Below the pieces are notes generated by a model that saw only the letters and a program-made list of their open reading frames with translations, did no database searches and was not told where the DNA came from. Of a stretch of DNA of 6,156 bases, positions 1 to 6,023 are shown piece by piece (the first letter of the stretch is position 1; each line of letters starts with the position of its first letter). Source of the stretch: CAYJFK01 sp964369475 (GTDB lineage: Bacteria > Bacillota > Clostridia > Oscillospirales > Feifaniaceae); contig CAYJFK010000096.1 of the NCBI GenBank assembly GCA_964369475.1, positions 1 to 6,156 on the forward strand. The letters are read 5' to 3'. Both the position numbers and the translations under genes were made by a program.

Positions 1-9
1 AAACTCTTG

Positions 10-1263
10 CTACATCAACGCCCTTTTATAAAAGCCGTCCTCGCTAATCTTGCCGACTACCGAGACCGAAAGCTCGTCGCCTTTTATTATGTCGCTTATT
101 ACATTCGAGACCGCCGCCTTGTCGACGGCATCTATATTTGCCACGAGCTCCTCGACAGGGCGAATTCTGCCGTACTGGATAAAATCTCTTGCATTAAAGC
201 TCATGCGTGACTGTGTGCTCTCGAATCCCGTTACTATGCTTGTCTTTATCTGCTCTCTTGCACGGTCGAGCTCCTCGTCGGTAACGCCGTGCTCCTTTAT
301 TTTGGCAAGCTCCTCTATTATAACGGCTGCCGCTTGTTCTTCGTTTGCGGGCTGTTGTGCCGAATAGAGCATAAAGAGGCCTGTGCCTTGGTGGGCGGAA
401 TTGAAGGAAGCCACAGTGTAGACAAGCCCGAGCTCCTCACGCAGTCTTTGGAATAGGCGGGAGGACATTCCGTCTCCTATAATGCTGTTAAAGACCATCA
501 AAGCATGGTTGCGGCTGTCGCCCTTGCCGTAGGAGGGGAAGGCAAAGCATATGTGATTTTGCTCTATGCCCTTTTCCTTTAAGGCAACGCTCTTTGTGTA
601 TACAGGATCTTCGCTCTTTTGCACGGGCTCTGATTTTGGCAGCTTGCCCAAGGTCTCCTCCAGCTTTGCAAGCACTGCCTCTTTATCGAAGTTGCCTGCA
701 ACCGAAACGGTAATTGTAGAAGAATTGTAGCGGCGCTCCATATACTTTAGTATATCCTCTCTGCTAAAGGAGGAAACACTGTGGGCAGAACCGAGGATCG
801 GGCCGCCAAGACCCATACTGCCCCATGTCGCCTCAAAAAGGCGCTCCATAACAAGGTCGTCGGGCGAGTCTGCCGCCATGTGTATTTCTTCGAGAACAAC
901 ACCCTTTTCGGTCTGCATGTCCCTCTCGTCAAACTTGGAGTTCATGACCATATCTGTCAAAATGTCGAGCGCTTCTACTATGTGGGTGTTCATTGTCTTT
1001 GCATAATAAACAGTGCTCTCCTTAGAAGTGTAGGCATTTGCCTGACCTCCTATGCGGTCGAAACTGCGTGCAATGTCGCCGGCCGTTCTTGTCGCTGTGC
1101 CTTTAAAGAGCATGTGCTCGATAAAATGCGATATACCTGCCTCGCCTGCAATCTCGTCACGAGAGCCTGTACCGACAAATATGCCGGCACTTGCCGAACT
1201 GTAAAAGTCGATCTTTTCAAGCAAAACGGTAATTCCGTTTTGAAGTTTTGTAATTTCTATCAC
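10..1263 (-). CDS. M16B family zinc metallopeptidase (pitrilysin/insulinase fold, YmxG/MlpA-like)
   Basis: Predicted 417-residue cytoplasmic zinc peptidase. The inverted zinc motif HFIEH lies at residues 46-50 (zinc ligands His46 and His50, catalytic Glu49). The third ligand is a glutamate in the VVLEEI stretch, best placed at Glu126, 76 residues after His50 as the family requires. The C-terminal half carries SSRLFQRLREELGLVY (267-282), which includes the Arg/Tyr region (Tyr282) that M16B enzymes use to bind substrate, so both half-domains look active. Length fits bacterial M16B proteins, which work as homodimers. There is no signal peptide. The start is GTG, chosen because GGAGG (1271-1275) sits 7 bases upstream and the zinc domain begins at once. 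The gene ends 9 bases from the window edge, so any downstream partner is not visible. It is divergent from secA. In B. subtilis the relative lies near pnp; that context is absent here. The substrate is unknown; family members cleave short or unfolded peptides. Confidence 0.95.
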   Translation of the reverse strand: MIEITKLQNGITVLLEKIDFYSSASAGIFVGTGSRDEIAGEAGISHFIEHMLFKGTATRTAGDIARSFDRIGGQANAYTSKESTVYYAKTMNTHIVEALDILTDMVMNSKFDERDMQTEKGVVLEEIHMAADSPDDLVMERLFEATWGSMGLGGPILGSAHSVSSFSREDILKYMERRYNSSTITVSVAGNFDKEAVLAKLEETLGKLPKSEPVQKSEDPVYTKSVALKEKGIEQNHICFAFPSYGKGDSRNHALMVFNSIIGDGMSSRLFQRLREELGLVYTVASFNSAHQGTGLFMLYSAQQPANEEQAAAVIIEELAKIKEHGVTDEELDRAREQIKTSIVTGFESTQSRMSFNARDFIQYGRIRPVEELVANIDAVDKAAVSNVISDIIKGDELSVSVVGKISEDGFYKRALM

Positions 1264-1294
1264 TTGTATTCCTCCGAATTTCTTTTTGTTTTAA

Positions 1295-1328
1295 AGTATA
1301 TTGTACCACAAAAACGAAGATAAGTAAA
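1295..1328 (-). promoter_or_regulatory. Candidate sigma-A promoter for the M16 peptidase gene
   Basis: Read on the minus strand, TTTACT (1323-1328, 4 of 6 to TTGACA) is followed after 17 bases by TACAAT (1300-1305, 5 of 6 to TATAAT), with the extended TG element just before it (TGG then TACAAT). A second possible -10, TATACT, overlaps at 1295-1300. The predicted start of transcription is near 1293, giving a leader of about 30 bases that contains the GGAGG ribosome site. Evidence is motif spacing only. Confidence 0.6.
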
Positions 1329-1407
1329 GGTAAATGACCTTGGCTAAAGAGCATTGCAATAAAAAATAAAAAAATTTACAAAATATATAAAATTTGACAC
1401 TATTTTG

Positions 1408-1416
1408 TGTTATACT
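1408..1416 (+). promoter_or_regulatory. Candidate extended -10 promoter for secA
   Basis: TGTTATACT is an extended -10 element (TG, one base, then TATACT, 5 of 6 to consensus) in a very AT-rich stretch (about 1361-1410) that could serve as an upstream A/T element. No good -35 lies 16-18 bases upstream. A perfect TTGACA (1394-1399) is present but only 11 bases away, too close for this -10; it would need the weak TACTAA (1416-1421) at 16 bases. The predicted transcript start near 1423 gives a leader of about 85 bases. Confidence 0.5.
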
Positions 1417-1465
1417 ACTAAGGAATGTTTTGGCTATTTGAAAAGAGTGCTAATAATGTTGGATA

Positions 1466-1486
1466 TAGCATCGGTTTTTGATGCTA
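1466..1486 (+). promoter_or_regulatory. Hairpin in the secA leader
   Basis: TAGCATC and GATGCTA form a perfect 7-base-pair stem around a 7-base U-rich loop. The stem ends 8 bases before the secA ribosome site (AAAGGAG, 1495-1501) and does not cover it. No run of T follows, so it is not a classical terminator. It may affect mRNA stability or leader translation. Two very short open frames run through it (see findings). No function is shown. Confidence 0.4.
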
Positions 1487-1508
1487 AGTATATAAAAGGA
1501 GTTATTTA

Positions 1509-4220
1509 ATGGGTCTATTTGATAAAATTTTCGGAACATACAGCGATAAGGAGCTGAAAAAGCTTGCCGTTATTGCCGACAAGGTCGATGGGCTTGCCTC
1601 GAAGTACGAGGGCATGACCGATGGGGAGTTGTCGGGGCAGACGGCAATTTTAAAGGAACGACTTGCAAATGGCGAGACGACAGACGACATCCTGCCCGAC
1701 GCTTTTGCCGCAATTAGAGAGGCATCGGCGAGGGTGCTCGGTATGAGGCCTTACAGAGTGCAGATTATAGGCGGAATTGTACTGCATCAGGGTAGAATTG
1801 CCGAAATGAGAACGGGTGAAGGTAAGACGCTCGTCGCAACAGCGCCTGCATATTTGAATGCACTAACGGGCGACGGCGTTCACATTGTTACGGTAAACGA
1901 CTATCTTGCAAAGCGTGACAGTGAGTGGATGGGCAAGGTATACCGCTTTATGGGGCTTACTGTCGGGCTTGTTGTGCATGGCGTTAAGGGCGAGGACAAA
2001 AAGGCCGCCTACAATGCCGATATAACCTACGGTACAAACAACGAGTTTGGCTTTGACTACCTTCGTGACAACATGGTGACATACAAAGACCAGATGACAC
2101 AGCGTGGCCATGCCTTTGCCATTGTCGACGAGGTCGACTCCATTTTGGTCGACGAGGCGAGAACACCTCTTATTATATCGGGAGCCGGTGATAAGTCGAC
2201 CGACCTGTATGAAAAGGCAGACCGCCTTGCCGTTAATTTAACTCCTTTTATAATAAAAGAGGTAGACGAAAAGCAGGAAAACGACGATATAGATGCCGAC
2301 TACATTATAGACGAAAAGGCACGCTCGGCAACGCTGACCTCTAAGGGACGTGCTAAGGCAGAGAGCTATTTTAATATAGAGAGCCTTTCAGACCCCGAGA
2401 ATGCCCAGCTTTTCCACCATGTTAATCAGGCAATTCGTGCACGTGGAATTATGAAGCGTGATGTTGACTATGTTGTAAAAGACGGCGAAATTATAATTGT
2501 AGATGAATATACGGGCCGCCTTATGTTTGGTCGCCGCTACTCCGAGGGACTTCATCAGGCGATAGAGGCAAAGGAAAAGGTAAATGTGCAAAGGGAAAAC
2601 CGCACACTTGCTACAATTACCTTCCAAAACTACTTTAGACTTTATAAAAAGCTCTCCGGCATGACAGGTACAGCCGAGACAGAGGAAACCGAGTTTAGAG
2701 AGATATACAAGCTCGATGTAGTTATTATTCCGACAAACAGACCCATGATTAGAAAGGATCAGCCCGACATTGTATACAAGACCGAGAGGGCAAAGGAACG
2801 TGCCGTTATCGAGAATGTTGTAGCCTGTCACGAGAAGGGTCAGCCCGTGCTTGTCGGTACGATTTCCATTGAAAAGTCGGAAGAGTTGTCGGCAATGCTA
2901 AAAAAGAGGGGCGTTACCCACAATGTTCTTAATGCAAAGCATCACGACAAAGAGGCCGAGATAGTAGCTCAGGCAGGTAAAAAGGGCGCTGTTACAATTG
3001 CGACAAACATGGCAGGCCGTGGTACGGATATTATTCTCGGCGGTAATGCAGAGTATGCCGCAAAGACAGAGATGCGCCGCCGTGGTTTTACAGAGGAGCT
3101 AATCGATGCATCGACAGCTCACAACGACACGACAGACGAGGAAATTATAGCAGCAAGGGAGACTTACGAGGAGCTCGAAGCTAAATTTAAGGAGCAGTAC
3201 GCCCCTGAAGCCGAAGCGGTAAAAGAGGCAGGCGGCCTATTTATAATAGGTACAGAGCGCCACGAATCACGCCGTATCGACAATCAGCTACGTGGACGTG
3301 CAGGTCGTCAGGGCGACCCCGGCGAGAGTCGTTTTTACATCTCGATGGAAGACAGCCTTATGAGGCTCTTTGGTGGCGAGAGGCTATACAACATGATGGA
3401 GACCTTGAAGGTCGACGAGGATATGCCGATAGAGGCAAAGATCTTGTCGGGCTCTATCGAGTCGGCGCAAAGACGTGTCGAGGGGCGCAACTTTGATATA
3501 AGAAAGCATGTACTCCAGTACGACGACGTTATGAATCAGCAAAGAGGGGTCATATACGAGCAGAGAAGAACGGTGCTCGACGGTCAGGATATGAGGGCCT
3601 CTGTCATGCGTATGATAGAGGAAGTTATAGAGATGCATGTCACAAACTTCATGACGGGGGAAAGTCAGGCAGACTACGACATGGAGGCGCTCGAAGGCAC
3701 ATTTAAGGGGCTATTTTTAATGGGCGGCGAGCTTACCGAAAATCAGCCTGCAAAGCTAACTCAAGATTGGGCAAAGGAGCTTTTAACAAAGCTTGCAATA
3801 GAGAGGTACGAGGCAAAAGAGGCCGAGTACGGCCAAATTATGCGAGAGGTCGAGCGTGTTGTGCTACTTGGCGAGGTCGACCGTCATTGGATGGATCATA
3901 TCGACGCTATGGACGAGCTGCGCAAGGGTATAGGGCTTCGCTCTATCGGTCAGCGCAACCCTGTGCTCGAGTATCGTTTTGAAGGATTTGAGATGTTCGA
4001 GGCCATGACGATGGCAATAAAGGAAGATACCCTAAGAAAGCTATTTCTTGTTAGAATTCAGCAAGGCGTAGCGCCAAAGCGTGAGCAGGTAGCAAAGCCT
4101 TCCGACACACCACCAAGCGGCGGCAAGGCGCAGCCTATTACCAAGAAAAAGAAGGTTGGGCCTAACGAGCCTTGTCCTTGCGGCAGTGGGAGTAAGTATA
4201 AGAAGTGTTGTGGGAAGTAG
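1509..4220 (+). CDS. secA: Preprotein translocase ATPase SecA
   Basis: 903-residue motor that couples ATP hydrolysis to pushing unfolded preproteins through SecYEG; it acts in the cytoplasm and at the membrane. Visible features in order: Walker A in MRTGEGKT (100-107); Walker B DEVD (207-210) followed by the SecA signature VDEARTPLIISG; preprotein cross-linking domain about 221-370; MTGTAETE (385-392); TNMAGRGTDI (499-508); the QLRGRAGRQGDPG arginine-finger motif (593-605); the helical scaffold with HWMDHIDAMDELR (793-805); and a C-terminal linker ending in the zinc motif Cys889-x-Cys891-x8-Cys900-Cys901, which binds SecB-type partners or ribosomes in other bacteria. A roughly 57-residue insertion at 513-570 explains most of the extra length over B. 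subtilis SecA (about 841). ATG start with AAAGGAG (1495-1501) 7 bases upstream. It is intact and stands alone: prfB, a common neighbour, is not directly downstream. Confidence 0.99.
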   Translation: MGLFDKIFGTYSDKELKKLAVIADKVDGLASKYEGMTDGELSGQTAILKERLANGETTDDILPDAFAAIREASARVLGMRPYRVQIIGGIVLHQGRIAEMRTGEGKTLVATAPAYLNALTGDGVHIVTVNDYLAKRDSEWMGKVYRFMGLTVGLVVHGVKGEDKKAAYNADITYGTNNEFGFDYLRDNMVTYKDQMTQRGHAFAIVDEVDSILVDEARTPLIISGAGDKSTDLYEKADRLAVNLTPFIIKEVDEKQENDDIDADYIIDEKARSATLTSKGRAKAESYFNIESLSDPENAQLFHHVNQAIRARGIMKRDVDYVVKDGEIIIVDEYTGRLMFGRRYSEGLHQAIEAKEKVNVQRENRTLATITFQNYFRLYKKLSGMTGTAETEETEFREIYKLDVVIIPTNRPMIRKDQPDIVYKTERAKERAVIENVVACHEKGQPVLVGTISIEKSEELSAMLKKRGVTHNVLNAKHHDKEAEIVAQAGKKGAVTIATNMAGRGTDIILGGNAEYAAKTEMRRRGFTEELIDASTAHNDTTDEEIIAARETYEELEAKFKEQYAPEAEAVKEAGGLFIIGTERHESRRIDNQLRGRAGRQGDPGESRFYISMEDSLMRLFGGERLYNMMETLKVDEDMPIEAKILSGSIESAQRRVEGRNFDIRKHVLQYDDVMNQQRGVIYEQRRTVLDGQDMRASVMRMIEEVIEMHVTNFMTGESQADYDMEALEGTFKGLFLMGGELTENQPAKLTQDWAKELLTKLAIERYEAKEAEYGQIMREVERVVLLGEVDRHWMDHIDAMDELRKGIGLRSIGQRNPVLEYRFEGFEMFEAMTMAIKEDTLRKLFLVRIQQGVAPKREQVAKPSDTPPSGGKAQPITKKKKVGPNEPCPCGSGSKYKKCCGK

Positions 4221-4240
4221 GTTTTAGGTGAGAGTGAAGA

Positions 4241-4420
4241 GGTAAGAACTAAGAAGTAAGAAGTAAGAACTAAGAACTAAGAACTATGGTGAAAAATTGC
4301 TGGGGCAATTTTTGGTGATTTGGTTTTTCGGGGGGCAATACAAATCAGCTTAGGCTGATTTGTATTGCCCCCCGAGGGGGTTGCGAAAGGGGAGGGGCAC
4401 TGCGTGCCCTCCCCTTTTCG
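4241..4420. repeat. Composite hairpin repeat, copy 1 (7-base tandem repeats plus three hairpins)
   Basis: The copy opens with six 7-base units (GGTAAGA, ACTAAGA, AGTAAGA, AGTAAGA, ACTAAGA, ACTAAGA; 4241-4282) and a closing ACTATGG (4283-4289). Three hairpins follow. H1 (4292-4313) has 9-base-pair arms AAAAATTGC and GCAATTTTT, loop TGGG. H2 (4329-4349 with 4354-4374) has a perfect 21-base-pair stem, loop TTAG. H3 (4384-4400 with 4404-4420) is a GC-rich stem closed by CGAAA and TTTTCG, with one bulged base on each side and loop TGC. A 51-base block (4271-4321) is identical to 4473-4523 in copy 2. No coding frame fits. It resembles the REP/BIME or MITE class of intergenic repeats, but the family is not recognised and no terminal repeats or target-site duplication were found. 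Confidence 0.85.
4292..4313. terminator. H1 hairpin, copy 1: candidate terminator after secA
   Basis: A 9-base-pair stem (AAAAATTGC with GCAATTTTT, loop TGGG) ends in five T residues. It begins 71 bases after the secA stop. Because the other arm starts with five A residues, the minus strand also ends in T5, so it could stop transcripts from either direction in this convergent region. The stem is AT-rich and the T run belongs to the stem, so strength is uncertain. Confidence 0.45.
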
Positions 4421-4597
4421 TTGTTTGGGTTGTTGGGTGGGGAGAGTGAGGTGCGAGGTAAGAGGTAAGAAGTAAGAACTAAGAACTATGGTGAAAAATT
4501 GCTGGGGCAATTTTTGGTGATTTAGTTTATTCGTGGGGAATACAAATCAGCTTTGGCTGATTTGTATTCCCCGCCCGATGGCAAACAGGAGGTGGGG

Positions 4598-4755
4598 CCC
4601 CCACTGCCCCCCCACCAGTTTTGCGGTATTATTAATATGTTTATGTAACGTAGTATTATAATATGTGGTTAGGTATCCGTAGGCGTNNNNNNNNNNTTTT
4701 TTTTTTTTTTTTCCCCCCCCCGCCCTCGCCCCCCGGGGCGGCCCCCCCCCCCCCC
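4598..4755. other. Unreliable sequence around a scaffold gap (10 Ns at 4687-4696)
   Basis: Ten Ns join two contig ends. On the left, roughly 4607-4686 is an error-rich version of 4756-4837, the end of the H3 stem and the end of msrAB, with about ten substitutions and two single-base indels. On the right the contig opens with T16, C9 and long C runs (4697-4759), typical of a poor read start next to a strong GC hairpin. Nothing between 4598 and 4755 should be taken as real genomic sequence without re-reading. Confidence 0.8.
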
Positions 4756-4773
4756 CCCCACCTCCTGTTTGCC
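4756..4773 (-). terminator. H3 arm directly after the msrAB stop: 3' hairpin of the msrAB transcript
   Basis: CCCCACCTCCTGTTTGCC is the exact reverse complement of 4580-4597. It begins 7 bases beyond the msrAB stop codon, so the msrAB mRNA would end in this strong 18-base-pair GC-rich stem. No T run follows on the minus strand, so it may protect the 3' end or pause transcription rather than terminate alone; the H1 hairpins further on could complete termination. Confidence 0.4.
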
Positions 4774-4780
4774 GTTATTA

Positions 4781-5911
4781 TTAATCTGTTACTGTAACGT
4801 AGTCTTCTAATAGGTGGGTTAGGTAGCCGTAGCCTTCTTCTATCATGGAGTTGTAGGGGATAAAGCGGAGGGAGGCGCCGTTTATGCAGTAGCGTAGGCC
4901 GCCCTCGTCTTTGGGGCCGTCGGTAAACACATGGCCGAGGTGCGTTTGTCCTGCACGGCTCTTTAGCTCAGTGCCGTAGAACATGCTTGTCTCGTCGCTC
5001 TCCACTATAACCTCGGGGGCGATCGGCTTTGTAAAGCTTGGCCAGCCTGTGCCCGAATCGTATTTGTCGCTCGATAGAAATAGCGGCTCGCCCGTTACTA
5101 TGTCGACATATATGCCGACCTCGTAGTTGTCGTTTAGCTCGCTTGTAAATGCGCCTTCCGTGCAGGAGTTTTGGGTTACGTCATATTGCAAATCGGTTAG
5201 GCTCTCGATCAAATCGGTCGTCTCGGGGGTGGTGTACAGTTCCTCATTTATCTCGCCCTCCGTTGCAAGGGAGAGGTTTATGTGGCAGTAGCCGCCGATA
5301 TTCTTTTGTAGGTAGTCTTGGTGATACTCCTCGGCGGCATAGAAGTTGTCGAGCGGTAAATTCTCGACCGCTATCGGGTCGGAGTAGCTCTTGCCAAGCT
5401 CCTCAAGGTAGGCGGCGATAATTTCCTTATCGGCCTCGTCTTGATAGTAGACCCCCGAGCGGTACTGACTGCCGACATCGTTGCCCTGACGGTTTACACT
5501 CGTCGGGTCGACCACAAGAAATAGCTTTTCGAGCAGCTGCTCGAGCGTAACCTCTGTGCTGTCGTAGACAACACGCACCGTTTCGGCGTGGCCTGTGTCC
5601 TTAAATATAACATCTTCGTAACTCGGGTTCTCGGTCTTGCCGTTTGCGTAGCCGGAGTAGGCATCGTACACACCGGCAATTCTCGACATGTATTCCTCTA
5701 CACCCCAAAAACAGCCGCCGGCAAAATAGATCGTGCTTAGGTTTTTTTCCTCTATAAGCTTGTCTATATCTACGCTTGTCTTGACAACAGTGCCGCTACT
5801 TTGGGGCTGTGGAGAGTTACCGCTCGGGCTCTTTTTGTATGCCGAAATTACAAATCCGCCCGCCGCAAGAGCTAAAACAAGCAGGATAAGCACCATTCTT
5901 TTTGTATTCAT
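4781..5911 (-). CDS. msrAB: Membrane-anchored or secreted MsrA-MsrB fusion, peptide methionine sulfoxide reductase
   Basis: 376-residue bifunctional repair enzyme; MsrA reduces methionine-S-sulfoxide and MsrB the R form. Counting from the third ATG (5911): a hydrophobic N-terminal segment (about 6-24) after a short basic start is a signal peptide or anchor, then a Ser/Pro/Gln-rich linker (about 28-45). There is no lipobox cysteine. The MsrA domain (about 58-210) has GCFWG with catalytic Cys67, GHAE (Glu110), and GYCHIN with Cys209 as a likely resolving residue. The MsrB domain (about 234-372) has GWPSFTKP, HLGHVF (His324, His327) and RYCIN with catalytic Cys342. The usual resolving cysteine in DSGCGWPSF is threonine here (Thr288); Cys250 in NSCTE may replace it. 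The zinc CxxC pairs are absent. Three ATG codons stand in a row; GGAGG (5919-5923) is 7 bases from the third and 1 base from the first (5917), so 5911 is preferred. Confidence 0.95.
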   Translation of the reverse strand: MNTKRMVLILLVLALAAGGFVISAYKKSPSGNSPQPQSSGTVVKTSVDIDKLIEEKNLSTIYFAGGCFWGVEEYMSRIAGVYDAYSGYANGKTENPSYEDVIFKDTGHAETVRVVYDSTEVTLEQLLEKLFLVVDPTSVNRQGNDVGSQYRSGVYYQDEADKEIIAAYLEELGKSYSDPIAVENLPLDNFYAAEEYHQDYLQKNIGGYCHINLSLATEGEINEELYTTPETTDLIESLTDLQYDVTQNSCTEGAFTSELNDNYEVGIYVDIVTGEPLFLSSDKYDSGTGWPSFTKPIAPEVIVESDETSMFYGTELKSRAGQTHLGHVFTDGPKDEGGLRYCINGASLRFIPYNSMIEEGYGYLTHLLEDYVTVTD

Positions 5912-5945
5912 CATCATACCTCCAATCGCTTATTGTGTCTGTACA

Positions 5946-5975
5946 CCTATAATATACTACAAATTTACTCCACAA
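5946..5975 (-). promoter_or_regulatory. Candidate promoter region of msrAB
   Basis: On the minus strand the AT-rich stretch contains overlapping -10 candidates: TATTAT (5949-5954) and TATATT (5951-5956), both 5 of 6 to consensus, and TATAGG (5946-5951). A weak -35, TTGTGG (5970-5975), lies 15 bases from TATTAT and 18 from TATAGG. The exact pair cannot be fixed. The leader would be about 30 bases and includes the GGAGGT ribosome site (5918-5923). Confidence 0.4.
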
Positions 5976-5982
5976 TGGAGTA
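5966..5982. promoter_or_regulatory. Perfect inverted repeat overlapping the msrAB -35 region (candidate operator)
   Basis: TACTCCACAATGGAGTA has 7-base arms, TACTCCA and TGGAGTA, around CAA. It covers the place where the msrAB -35 should be, so a dimeric regulator bound here could block or aid RNA polymerase. It does not match the PerR, Fur, BlaI or CtsR consensus as I know them. The regulator is unknown. Confidence 0.45.
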
Positions 5983-6023
5983 CCCCACGTGTAATTTTTG
6001 TGAACCTGAAGTTAATTTCACAG

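Larger units (their letters stand above)
4457..4773. repeat. Composite hairpin repeat, copy 2 (interrupted by the assembly gap)
   Basis: It has the same order as copy 1, about 202 bases downstream. Four 7-base units and ACTATGG (4457-4491) are followed by H1 (4494-4515, identical to copy 1) and H2 (4535-4551 with 4556-4572, 17 perfect pairs, loop TTTG, one pair swapped relative to copy 1). H3 has its left arm at 4580-4597 and its perfect 18-base complement at 4756-4773, on the other side of the N run. The separation of the H3 arms is probably an assembly error; the true loop is likely only a few bases. H1 (4494-4515) may also act as a two-way terminator. Confidence 0.75.

Noticed and set aside
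781..1323. 180-codon open frame on the plus strand opposite the M16 gene
   Set aside because: It lies antisense to a strongly supported peptidase gene, is rich in cysteine and has no recognisable domain; it is a shadow frame.
1394..1399. Perfect TTGACA as the secA -35
   Set aside because: Only 11 bases separate it from the good TATACT; the extended TG element explains the -10 better, so I do not assign it with confidence.
4241..4491. CRISPR array
   Set aside because: The repeated units are 7 bases with no unique spacers, and no cas genes are near.
4277..4510. 77-codon minus-strand open frame across the repeats
   Set aside because: It runs through hairpins and 7-base tandem repeats, has low-complexity translation and no ribosome site.
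4621..4686. A real degenerate second copy of the msrAB 3' end (pseudogene)
   Set aside because: It stops exactly at the N run, starts at the same hairpin, and its differences look like base-calling errors; an assembly overlap is simpler.
4697..4759. T16 followed by C-rich tract as a terminator or regulatory tract
   Set aside because: It sits at a contig end beside the Ns and is followed by a repeated read of the same locus; it is most likely sequencing error.
5149..5421. 90-codon plus-strand open frame opposite msrAB
   Set aside because: Arginine/serine-rich antisense shadow of the MsrAB reading frame.
5840..5911. Lipoprotein signal in MsrAB
   Set aside because: The hydrophobic N-terminus has no cysteine after it, so there is no lipobox; a signal peptide or membrane anchor fits better.
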